Positions 1 through 5,856 of a DNA stretch of 6,710 nucleotides are shown here, in pieces. The position numbers and the translations under genes are program-made. The DNA is taken from contig JAJZWW010000181.1 of NCBI GenBank assembly GCA_021846485.1, positions 1-6,710 on the forward strand, given 5' to 3'. The first letter of the stretch is position 1. Every line of letters starts with the position of its first letter. The notes under the pieces are model-generated. The model had not been told where the DNA came from. It searched no databases and worked only from the letters and a program-made list of their open reading frames with translations. Source of the stretch: Actinomycetes bacterium (GTDB taxonomy: Bacteria > Actinomycetota > Acidimicrobiia > Acidimicrobiales > Palsa-688).

Positions 1-120
1 CGCCAGGGCGACCCCATGGGCGGGGCTCGCCAGGGCGACCCCATGGGCGGGGCTCGCCAGGGCGACCCCATGGGCGGGGCTCGCCAGGGCGACCCCATGG
101 GCGGGGCTCGCCAGGGCGAC
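1..120 (+). repeat. 27-bp tandem repeat, 4 full copies plus 12 bp, in frame within glnD
   Basis: Perfect copies lie at 1-27, 28-54, 55-81 and 82-108, with a partial copy at 109-120 that runs into unique sequence at CACACCGACG. Copies are identical to the base. The unit is nine codons long and encodes RQGDPMGGA in the glnD frame, so changes in copy number keep the frame. Each copy contains an imperfect hairpin: GCGACCCC, a six-base loop ATGGGC, then GGGGCTCGC with one bulged C. Four-base CAGG spacers separate successive hairpins. The array runs off the left edge, so 4.4 copies is a minimum. Confidence 0.97.
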
Positions 121-1098
121 CACACCGACGAGGGCGTTGCCCTGGTCGCCCGGTTGGCCCCCCGCATGGGGCTCCCGCCGGCAGACGCCGCCACCGTGGA
201 GACCCTGGTCCGCCACCACCTGCTGCTGCCGGAGGCCGCCACCCGCCGGGACCTGGACGACCCGGGCACCGCCGCTACGGTCGCGGCCGCGGTCGGCGAC
301 CGTGAGACCCTCGGGCTGTTGGCGGCGCTCACCGAGGCCGATGCCCGGGCGACGGGCCCGACGGCGTGGAGCCCGTGGAAGGCCGGCCTGGTTGCCGATC
401 TGGTCGAGAGGGTCGGTGGGCTGCTCGAGGGCCGGCCCCCGCTGTCTCCCCCGCCGCCGAGCGAGAGGGAGGCCCGGCTCCTCGCCGGCGGACGGCCCGC
501 CGTCGACCTGGACGGCGGCAACCTCACCGTCGTCGCCCCCCGGCGCACCGACCTGCTGGCCGCCACCGCCGGGGTGCTCGCCCTCGAGGGGGTGTCGGTC
601 CGCTCGGCGACGCTGCGGGTGAGCGACGGCCCCATGGTGCTGCTGTCGTTGCAGGTGGCTCCGGCCCGTGACATCCTGCCCGCCGCCGGCAGGATCGCCT
701 CCGACCTGGCCGCCGCCCTGCGTGGCGACGTCGATCTCGCCGCAGGCATCGCCGACCAGGAGAGCCGCCGGCCCCGGTCGCGACCAAGCGCCGCGGCAGG
801 GCTGGGAGGGGTGGTCGTGCGGGTCGACCACCAGGCGTCCGCCACCGCCACGCTCCTGGAGGTGCACGCGCCCGACCGACCGGGGACCCTGTGGCGCCTC
901 GCGGGGACGATCGCGCTCCACGACCTGGAGACCACCGGAGCGATAGTCGCGACCCTCGGGGCGGAGGTCGTAGACACCTTCTATGTCCGGGCACGCTCTG
1001 GGGAGCGCCTCCAGGAGGGCGACGAGCGCCTCGGGCGGGCCGCCAGGGAAATCGCCGGGCTCCTCGGCGACGGCTCCTCGGCGACGGCCCCTCGGTAG
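1..1098 (+). CDS. glnD: [Protein-PII] uridylyl/adenylyltransferase GlnD, C-terminal part (5' end outside window)
   Basis: GlnD modifies and demodifies PII at the T-loop tyrosine in response to glutamine. The frame is open to the left edge, so the nucleotidyltransferase domain and the start of the HD domain are missing; about 365 residues remain and the gene stops at TAG 1096-1098. Counting residues from base 1, a 9-residue repeat fills 1-36. The HD-domain remainder follows, with GDHTDEG at 39-45, RHHLLLPEAATRRDLDDP at 71-88 and LTEADARATGPTAWSPWK at 110-127, all typical of GlnD. A proline-rich linker (about 143-155) leads to two ACT domains, at about 171-245 and 284-345. The second has the GlnD-like motif LLEVHAPDRPGTL at 285-297. 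ACT domains sense glutamine in this family. The neighbours amt and glnK support the call. The odd feature is the repeat, which lies where family members have HDIGKG just before the GDH motif. Uridylyl versus adenylyl specificity cannot be read here. Confidence 0.93.
   Translation, partial: RQGDPMGGARQGDPMGGARQGDPMGGARQGDPMGGARQGDHTDEGVALVARLAPRMGLPPADAATVETLVRHHLLLPEAATRRDLDDPGTAATVAAAVGDRETLGLLAALTEADARATGPTAWSPWKAGLVADLVERVGGLLEGRPPLSPPPPSEREARLLAGGRPAVDLDGGNLTVVAPRRTDLLAATAGVLALEGVSVRSATLRVSDGPMVLLSLQVAPARDILPAAGRIASDLAAALRGDVDLAAGIADQESRRPRSRPSAAAGLGGVVVRVDHQASATATLLEVHAPDRPGTLWRLAGTIALHDLETTGAIVATLGAEVVDTFYVRARSGERLQEGDERLGRAAREIAGLLGDGSSATAPR
1058..1095 (+). repeat. 14-bp tandem duplication at the 3' end of glnD
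   Basis: GGCTCCTCGGCGAC occurs at 1058-1071 and again exactly at 1072-1085. A partial third copy with one mismatch (GGCCCCTCGG) follows at 1086-1095, directly before the TAG stop. The period is not a multiple of three, so gain or loss of one unit would change the frame of the last few codons. It encodes the tail GLLGDGSSATAPR beyond the second ACT domain, probably a dispensable region. Confidence 0.85.
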
Positions 1099-1100
1099 GT

Positions 1101-1144
1101 GTTCACGCAGCGGTAACCGGCGGGTGACGCCGGCGAAACAGCCG
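1101..1144 (+). promoter_or_regulatory. Candidate GlnR/PhoP-type operator of four 11-bp direct elements upstream of amt
   Basis: Four elements follow each other with exact 11-bp spacing: GTTCACGCAGC (1101-1111), GGTAACCGGCG (1112-1122), GGTGACGCCGG (1123-1133) and CGAAACAGCCG (1134-1144). The core reads GTAAC-n6-GTGAC-n6-GAAAC. The last two boxes match the actinobacterial GlnR consensus GTnAC-n6-GAAAC, and the first unit resembles a PhoP box (GTTCAC). Both regulators are OmpR-family proteins that bind 11-bp direct repeats, and both are known to act on amtB promoters in Streptomyces. The array starts 3 bp after the glnD stop and ends 48 bp before the amt start. A 6-bp inverted repeat, CCGGCG/CGCCGG (1117-1122/1128-1133), overlaps it; it has no T-run, so a terminator is unlikely. 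I could not identify a convincing -10 box downstream. Confidence 0.5.
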
Positions 1145-1175
1145 CCCGTCAACCTCTTGGTCTTCCGGTTCCGCC

Positions 1176-1183
1176 GAGAGGAG
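1176..1183 (+). promoter_or_regulatory. Ribosome binding site that sets the amt start
   Basis: GAGAGGAG lies with its AGGAG core at 1179-1183, nine bases before GTG 1193. This favours GTG 1193 over the in-frame GTG 1199 (15 bases away). It also argues against longer versions of the frame that reach back into glnD. Confidence 0.7.
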
Positions 1184-1192
1184 CACCGAACC

Positions 1193-2710
1193 GTGCACGT
1201 GCTGGGCTCAGTAGCGGTCCCCTATCCGAGCTGGCTCAACCCGGGTGACAACACCTGGCAGCTGGTCGCCGCCACCTTCGTCGGACTGATGAGCCTGCCG
1301 GCCCTTGCCTGCCTGTACGCGTCGCTCGTCCCGAAGAAGTGGGCGGTCAACGTACTGGCGATGATGTTCTCCGGGTTCTCCCTGGTGCTGATCGCCTGGG
1401 TGCTCTGGGAGTACAAGATCGCCTTCGGCGCCAACTCGATCGGCGGGGGGGTCGTCCACGGCATCCCCCGGCAGACCAGCGGTGTCGGGTGGGTCAGCCA
1501 CTTCTTCGACAACCTGGCAGGCAGGCCGGGGAGCATAGTGAGCCCCGGCTCCGAGCAGGGCCACGCAGTTTCCGCGGCCAACACCGTCGTGCCCTTCCAC
1601 TTCCCCACCTCGACGCTGGCCTACTTCCAGTTCGTGTTCGCCGCCATCACGCCCCTCTTGTTCATGGGCAGCGTGCTCGGTCGGATCAAGTTCAGCGCCT
1701 GGTGCCTGCTGGTGCCCCTCTGGTCGACGTTCGTGTACGGCATCGACGCCTTTTTGCTGTGGGGGGGCGGCTACTTCGCCCAGGAGGGAGCGCTCGACTA
1801 CTCCGGCGGGTTCGTCATCCACATGTCTGCGGGTGTCTCGGGGTTCGTGGCCGCCTGGGTCCTCGGGCCCCGCCTGGCCCGGGACCGCCGTCACGGACTG
1901 CCCAACAACCTGGTCATGGCCGCGGTCGGGGCCGGCATCCTCTGGCTCGGGTGGAACGGCTTCAACGGCGGCGACCCCTACTACGCCGGCGCCGACGCCG
2001 CCGCCGCGGTGATCAACACCAACCTGGCCACCGCCGCCGGGGTGCTGTCGTGGATGGCGATGGACGCCTGGCTGTCCAAGGCGAAGAAGCCCACCTTCCT
2101 CGGCGGGGTCAACGGCATGATCTGCGGCCTGGTGGGCATCACCCCCTGCGCAGGCTGGGTGGACGGCTGGGGGGCCATCCTGGTCGGGGTCATCTGCACG
2201 GTCATCGTGTGGTTCGCGTGGAACTACCTGCCGAAGGTCCGCCCCTTCTCCAAGGTGGACGACGCGCTGGGGGTGGTCTACACCCACGGCATGGCCGGCC
2301 TGGCCGGCGGGCTGCTGCTCGGCTTGCTCGCCGACCCGAAGATGGTCGAGTACGGCTGCAGCGGCTCCCGCTTCGGCGTGTCCCATGCCGGCTGCACGGT
2401 CACCGCGGTCAGCGGCCTGCTGTACACCGGCTCCTGGCACCAGGAGTGGGAGCAGCTCCGGGCGGCCGCCTGGGTGATCGCCTGGTCGGCGGTCGCCACG
2501 TTCCTGATCCTCAAGCTGATCGGCTGGGTCCTGCGGGGCCTGCGCTACGACGACGAGATCCTCGAGATCGGCGACCTGGCCATCCACGACGAGGAGGCCT
2601 TCCCAGAGGAGGCGCTGGCGCTGCGGACCTCGTCGGGCTCGAGGGCGGCCGGCGGGTTGGCGGCCACCGAGAGGCGAGCTCTCAGCTCCGACGACGGGGG
2701 GCGACCATGA
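1193..2710 (+). CDS. amt: Ammonium transporter, Amt/Mep/Rh family
   Basis: A 505-residue inner-membrane channel that takes up ammonium, expected to be trimeric with about 11 helices. Pore residues align by spacing with E. coli AmtB: F149 (VFAAIT) and F257 (GWNGFNGG) as the Phe gate, W190 (LLWGGG) and D202 (ALDYSGG) at the ammonium site, and the twin histidines H210 (VIHMSAG) and H365 (VYTHGMAG). The GTG start is chosen from its Shine-Dalgarno sequence, and a start here leaves only a short extracellular N-terminus before helix 1. The loop between helices 2 and 3 (about residues 80-140) is roughly 30 residues longer than my recollection of AmtB. The cytosolic tail keeps the family pattern near EIGDLAIHDEEAFPEEA, followed by about 35 residues of low-complexity, charged sequence. 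Its TGA stop overlaps the glnK ATG, as expected for the conserved amt-PII pair, so co-translation is likely. Transcription may be controlled by the 11-bp repeat array upstream. Confidence 0.96.
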   Translation: MHVLGSVAVPYPSWLNPGDNTWQLVAATFVGLMSLPALACLYASLVPKKWAVNVLAMMFSGFSLVLIAWVLWEYKIAFGANSIGGGVVHGIPRQTSGVGWVSHFFDNLAGRPGSIVSPGSEQGHAVSAANTVVPFHFPTSTLAYFQFVFAAITPLLFMGSVLGRIKFSAWCLLVPLWSTFVYGIDAFLLWGGGYFAQEGALDYSGGFVIHMSAGVSGFVAAWVLGPRLARDRRHGLPNNLVMAAVGAGILWLGWNGFNGGDPYYAGADAAAAVINTNLATAAGVLSWMAMDAWLSKAKKPTFLGGVNGMICGLVGITPCAGWVDGWGAILVGVICTVIVWFAWNYLPKVRPFSKVDDALGVVYTHGMAGLAGGLLLGLLADPKMVEYGCSGSRFGVSHAGCTVTAVSGLLYTGSWHQEWEQLRAAAWVIAWSAVATFLILKLIGWVLRGLRYDDEILEIGDLAIHDEEAFPEEALALRTSSGSRAAGGLAATERRALSSDDGGRP

Positions 2711-3045
2711 AGCTCGTCACCGCGGTGATCAAGCCGTTCAAGCTCGACGACGTCAAGGCGGCGCTCGAGGAGGTCGGGGTCTCGGGTCTGACCCTGAGCG
2801 AGGCACAGGGCTTCGGCCGCCAGAAGGGCCACACCGAGGTGTACCGGGGGGCGGAGTACGAGGTCGACTTCGTCCCCAAGCTCCGCCTCGAGATCCTCGC
2901 CGACGACTGGGACGTCGACGGCGTTGTCGAAGCAGTGGTCACCGCGGCCGCGACCGGCAAGATCGGCGACGGCAAGGTGTGGGTCACCCCGGTCGACACG
3001 GTGGTGCGGGTCCGCACCGGCGAGCGCGACCGGGAAGCCCTCTGA
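2707..3045 (+). CDS. glnK: Nitrogen regulatory protein PII (GlnK/GlnB type)
   Basis: A 112-residue PII protein, the usual family length, that forms trimers binding ATP/ADP and 2-oxoglutarate and docks on Amt to block ammonium entry. Visible landmarks are the N-terminal strand MKLVTAVIKPFKLDDVK, the T-loop (residues 37-55) with the modifiable Tyr51 in YRGAEYEVDF, and the B-loop TGKIGDGKVWV at 83-93. The nucleotide-contacting R101 and R103 lie in VVRVRTGE. Q39, an important ligand residue of the T-loop base, is present. It starts at ATG 2707, overlapping the amt stop as ATGA, with a G-run (2696-2701) five bases ahead as a plausible ribosome binding site. Pairing with amt favours the name glnK over glnB. 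GlnD, encoded upstream, is the expected modifying enzyme; whether it adds UMP or AMP is not decided by the sequence. Confidence 0.96.
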   Translation: MKLVTAVIKPFKLDDVKAALEEVGVSGLTLSEAQGFGRQKGHTEVYRGAEYEVDFVPKLRLEILADDWDVDGVVEAVVTAAATGKIGDGKVWVTPVDTVVRVRTGERDREAL

Positions 3046-3069
3046 TCTCGAGCTGCGCCCCGCCGGCAC

Positions 3070-3129
3070 CGGGTCCCCGCCGCTCGGAGTTGGGCCGACC
3101 CGTCCCGGGTCGGTACGTTTGGGGACCCG
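3070..3129 (+). promoter_or_regulatory. Nested inverted repeats in the oxidoreductase leader; the outer stem covers the RBS
   Basis: An outer 9-bp perfect inverted repeat pairs CGGGTCCCC (3070-3078) with GGGGACCCG (3121-3129). Inside it lies a 7-bp perfect hairpin: CCGACCC (3095-3101), loop GTCCC, GGGTCGG (3107-3113). The right outer arm includes GGGGA at 3121-3125, the only Shine-Dalgarno-like sequence before ATG 3132, so an RNA with both stems would hide the start. The inner hairpin is followed by TACGTTT, too weak a T-run for a confident terminator. A competing reading is a promoter, with TTGGGC (3090-3095) as -35 and TACGTT (3114-3119) as -10, 18 bp apart. In that case the dyad would be an operator in the spacer and the transcript nearly leaderless. 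High GC makes chance stems more likely. Confidence 0.4.
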
Positions 3130-3131
3130 CC

Positions 3132-5357
3132 ATGGCCACTCCCGCCCGCCCCAGAGCCCTCGTCCGCCCGTCCCGGCTGGTCCTCGGGCTGTCCGTGCTG
3201 TTCGCCCTCGGCACCGCGGCGTCGGGGATCACCGGGGGGCTCGAGGCCCACACCTACCACCCGAGGGTCAGCCGGCCGACCTTCTGGGACGTCCCGGTGC
3301 CGATGCGGGCCGCCTTCTACGTGGGGGTGTCGGTGGCGATCGTCGCCGCCGGCTGGATGCTGTCGCTGCGGGTGCAGAACTGGGAGCGTGGCCAGCCCGA
3401 CCGGCGGGTCACGACCCCCGCCAACCGCGGGCGGCGGGTCGACGCTCTGTGGCGGGGACTCAGCATGCAGACCCTCTGGCGGGACCCGGCGGCGGGGATG
3501 ATGCACTCGCTCATCTACTTCCCGTTCCTGGTGCTGTTCGCGGTGACCACCACCCTCGAGGTCAACCACCTCCTGCCGGCCGGGCTCAAGTTCTTGGAGG
3601 GCACCACCTACCAGGCCTACAAGTTCGTCGGCGACACCGCGGGTGCGGCCTTCGTGGTTGGCGTCGGCTGGGCGATCGTCCGCCGCTACGTGCAGCGGCC
3701 CTACCGGATCCGGGTCAAGACCCGGCCGGAGGACGCCTTCATCCTCGCCACCCTGTTGCTCATCGGCCTGAGCGGGCTGTTCACCCAGTCGGTGCGGATC
3801 GCCGCCCAGGGCCGCCCCGCCTTCGAGCACTGGACCTACCTCGGCTGGGGTCTCTCCTACGTCTGGTCGGGAGTCCCGACGGCGACCCTGCTGTCGGTGT
3901 ACCAGGGGATGTGGGTCTTCCACGTCGGGCTGTTCCTCGTGTTCCTGATCGCCCTGCCCACCACCAAGCTGCGCCACGTGCTCACCTCGCCGGCCAACAT
4001 CTACCTGCGGGACCGGGAGCGGCCGAAGGGCGCGATGCGTCCGTTGCCCGACCTCACCCGGACCGAGCTCGAGACCTTCGGCGCCGACCTCGTCTCCGAC
4101 TTCACCTGGAAGCAGCTGCTCGACACCGACGCGTGCACGATCTGCGGGCGCTGCACGAGCGTGTGCCCCGCCCACGGGACCGGCAAGCGGCTCGACCCCC
4201 GGGAGATCGTCAACAAGATCGGCAACGTGATGGCGGCGTCGCACCCGAGCGGGATGGTCACCCCGGTGGTCGGGGGCGACGGGGTGGCGGTGTCGGCCGG
4301 ATCGGTCTTCGAGGCGGTGACCGCCGAGGAGATCTGGCAGTGCACCACCTGCCGGGCGTGCGACGAGATCTGCCCGGTCGACATCGAGATCCTCGACAAG
4401 ATCCTCGACATGCGCCGCTACCTGTCGCTCATGGAGTCGGACTTCCCGGGGTCGCTCGGCTCGATGTACCGCTCGCTCGAGAACCAGGAGAACCCCTGGG
4501 GCCTCTCCAACTCCGACCGGCTGGCCTGGGCCGAGGGCCTCGGGATCGACGTGGCGGTGGCCGACCCGACCGCGCCGCTCGACCACGAGTACCTGTACTG
4601 GGTCGGCTGCGCCGGGAGCTTCGACGACAAGAACAAGAAGGTGACCGCGGCGATCGCCACCCTCTTCACCCGGGCCGGGCTCGACTTCGCGGTGCTCGGC
4701 CCCGCGGAGCGCTGCACCGGCGACCCCGCCCGCCGTAGCGGCAACGAGTACCTCTACCAGCTGCTCGCCAACCAGAACGTCGAGATGTTCGGAGCGATGG
4801 GCGTGCGCAAGATCGTGGTGCAGTGCCCCCACTGCTTCAACATCTTCGCCAACGAGTACCCCCAGCTCGGCGGACGCTACGAGGTCGTCCACCACAGCCA
4901 GCTGCTCGAGCAGCTGATCGCCGACGGCCGCCTCGAGCTGGCCGGCGCCTCTCTGCCCGAGCGGGTCGTCTACCACGACAGCTGCTACCTCGGCCGCCAC
5001 AACGACATCTACGCAGCCCCCCGCAAGGTCCTCGGCTCCCTCGGTGGGATCGACCTCGTGGAGGCCCCCCGCTCCGGGCCGCGGTCGCGCTGCTGCGGGG
5101 CGGGCGGGGCGCGCATGTGGATGGAGGAGCAGGGCGTCAAGATCAACGTCGACCGCAGCGCCGAGCTGCTCGCCACCGGCGCGTCGCGCATCGCCACCGC
5201 CTGCCCGTTCTGCTACATCATGCTCGACGACGGCACCAAGGCCAACCAGCGCGACGACGTGGCGGTCGGGGACCTCGCCTTGCACCTGCTCGACGCCCTC
5301 GGCGCCGGGGTGCCCGCCGGCGAGTCGGACGGCGCCGGGGAGGACCGGCCCCGGTGA
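3132..5357 (+). CDS. Membrane-bound iron-sulfur oxidoreductase (EtfD/GlpC-like, heterodisulfide reductase-related)
   Basis: A 741-residue protein likely to pass electrons from a soluble donor to membrane quinone. Its layout resembles mycobacterial EtfD (Rv0338c), which serves electron-transfer flavoprotein; the donor here is inferred. About six hydrophobic helices occupy residues 16-275 (near 16-36, 58-79, 124-142, 163-183, 202-220 and 254-275), with H125 and H264 as possible haem ligands. Two 4Fe-4S motifs follow: CTICGRCTSVCP at 335-346 and CTTCRACDEICP at 404-415. Two CCG domains complete it: C493, C528 (RCTGDPARRSGNE), C565 and C568 (CPHC), then C618, C654-C655 (RCCGAGGAR), C691 and C694 (CPFC). 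Both have full cysteine sets in the pattern of this family. ATG 3132 is chosen from GGGGA six bases upstream and the hydrophobic start of the protein. Its TGA overlaps the next gene as GTGA. No etfA or etfB lies in the window, so the physiological partner stays open. Confidence 0.88.
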   Translation: MATPARPRALVRPSRLVLGLSVLFALGTAASGITGGLEAHTYHPRVSRPTFWDVPVPMRAAFYVGVSVAIVAAGWMLSLRVQNWERGQPDRRVTTPANRGRRVDALWRGLSMQTLWRDPAAGMMHSLIYFPFLVLFAVTTTLEVNHLLPAGLKFLEGTTYQAYKFVGDTAGAAFVVGVGWAIVRRYVQRPYRIRVKTRPEDAFILATLLLIGLSGLFTQSVRIAAQGRPAFEHWTYLGWGLSYVWSGVPTATLLSVYQGMWVFHVGLFLVFLIALPTTKLRHVLTSPANIYLRDRERPKGAMRPLPDLTRTELETFGADLVSDFTWKQLLDTDACTICGRCTSVCPAHGTGKRLDPREIVNKIGNVMAASHPSGMVTPVVGGDGVAVSAGSVFEAVTAEEIWQCTTCRACDEICPVDIEILDKILDMRRYLSLMESDFPGSLGSMYRSLENQENPWGLSNSDRLAWAEGLGIDVAVADPTAPLDHEYLYWVGCAGSFDDKNKKVTAAIATLFTRAGLDFAVLGPAERCTGDPARRSGNEYLYQLLANQNVEMFGAMGVRKIVVQCPHCFNIFANEYPQLGGRYEVVHHSQLLEQLIADGRLELAGASLPERVVYHDSCYLGRHNDIYAAPRKVLGSLGGIDLVEAPRSGPRSRCCGAGGARMWMEEQGVKINVDRSAELLATGASRIATACPFCYIMLDDGTKANQRDDVAVGDLALHLLDALGAGVPAGESDGAGEDRPR
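5337..5344 (+). promoter_or_regulatory. Ribosome binding site for the MTH1187-type gene
   Basis: GGGGAGGA lies inside the last codons of the oxidoreductase gene, with its GGAGG core at 5339-5343, ten bases before GTG 5354. It supports that start over GTG 5360, which is 16 bases away, and suggests independent initiation in addition to coupling through the GTGA overlap. Confidence 0.6.
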
Positions 5358-5674
5358 GCGTGCTCGCGGCCTTCTCCATCACCCCGGTCGGGGGCGTCAC
5401 TGCCGCGGACGGGTCGGTCGGTGCCGCGGTCGCCGAGGCCATCCGCGTCGTGAGGGCTTCGGGCCTGCCCAACGAGACCAACGCCATGTTCACCAACGTC
5501 GAAGGCGAGTGGGACGAGGTGATGGCGGTGATCCGGGCCTGCGTCGACCGCTTGGCCGAGGTCGCCCCCCGGGTGAGCGTGGTGGTCAAGCTCGATGTGC
5601 GCCCCGGGGTGTCGGGAGCACTGCGCTCGAAGGTGGAGCGCGTCGAGGAGCACCTCCGCTCCGGTGGGGCCTGA
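5354..5674 (+). CDS. MTH1187/YqgV family thiamine-binding protein (DUF77)
   Basis: A small protein of 106 residues, near the usual length (about 100) of this ferredoxin-like-fold family, some members of which bind thiamine or related pyrimidines. Recognisable segments are the first strand AAFSITPVGG (5-14), VAEAIRVVRASGLP (26-39), the core motif NVEGEWDEVMAVI (48-60), and VVVKLDVRPG (76-85) followed by KVERVEEHL. The glycine-glutamate-tryptophan motif before DEVM is the strongest family mark. It starts at GTG 5354, whose last two bases are shared with the oxidoreductase stop (GTGA), and has a good Shine-Dalgarno sequence ten bases upstream. The two genes are therefore almost surely one transcript. 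No thiamine biosynthesis or transport gene is nearby, so the role is uncertain: ligand buffering or delivery is family-based inference, and its link to the electron-transfer partner is unexplained. Confidence 0.88.
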   Translation: MSVLAAFSITPVGGVTAADGSVGAAVAEAIRVVRASGLPNETNAMFTNVEGEWDEVMAVIRACVDRLAEVAPRVSVVVKLDVRPGVSGALRSKVERVEEHLRSGGA

Positions 5675-5697
5675 GACCACCTCCCGGCGTGGCTCCC

Positions 5698-5856
5698 GTG
5701 CACACCGTCCGCGAGACGAGCGAGCCCGGCTGGCCGGCCATCTACCCGCTCTTCGCCGAGATCGTCGCCGGCGGGCGGACTTGTGCCTACCCGGAGGGCA
5801 CGGGCGCCGACGAGGCCCAGGGCTACTGGATGGCGTCACCGCCGGGCGCCGAGGTC
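5698..5856 (+). pseudogene. Truncated GNAT N-acetyltransferase, N-terminal fragment
   Basis: From GTG 5698 the frame encodes about 53 residues like the start of GNAT acetyltransferases. It begins MHTVRETSEPGWPAIYPLF, then EIVAGGRTCAYPEGTGADEAQGYWM and SPPGAEV, matching the first helix and following region of that fold. An in-frame GTG at 5689 is an alternative start. After about 5856 the frame stays open to 6135, but only as antisense of the mpaB-like gene; the translation becomes Arg/Ala/Gly-rich, and the acetyl-CoA motif (QxxGxG/A) and later strands are absent. The gene therefore seems to have lost its 3' two-thirds. It lies 23 bp after the thiamine-binding gene in the same direction, so it may once have ended that operon. 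No strong ribosome binding site is visible. Recognition is from memory of GNAT N-termini, not from an alignment. Confidence 0.6.

Noticed and set aside
1..120. CRISPR-like repeat array
   Set aside because: Copies are directly adjacent with no variable spacers, and the period is an exact number of codons in a coding frame.
1117..1133. Intrinsic terminator for glnD (CCGGCG/CGCCGG hairpin)
   Set aside because: The stem is only 6 bp and is followed by GC-rich sequence and GAAAC, not a T-run. It overlaps the phased 11-bp elements, which explain the symmetry better.
983..1192. A longer N-terminus for Amt, starting inside glnD
   Set aside because: The added residues are out-of-phase glnD sequence and would span the operator-like array. 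GTG 1193 has a good ribosome binding site and fits the family N-terminus.
1208..2587. A 459-codon open frame on the - strand across amt
   Set aside because: It mirrors the amt codons on the other strand, with low-complexity His/Asp/Gly/Val composition and no recognisable fold. The + strand has full Amt pore residues.
1339..2706. A + strand frame that runs out of phase through amt and joins glnK without a stop, suggesting an Amt-PII fusion
   Set aside because: The part over amt is an Arg/Gly-rich out-of-phase translation. The true glnK start is ATG 2707 and real amt sequence is in another frame.
3095..3120. Intrinsic terminator after glnK
   Set aside because: The 7-bp hairpin is good but is followed only by TACGTTT, and the next gene starts 18 bases later. 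A leader structure or operator fits at least as well.
2682..5285. An 867-codon open frame on the - strand across glnK and the oxidoreductase
   Set aside because: It is antisense to two well-recognised genes. Its translation is rich in Arg, Gly, Asp, Glu and Val without any domain I recognise, as expected from the complement of GC-rich codons.
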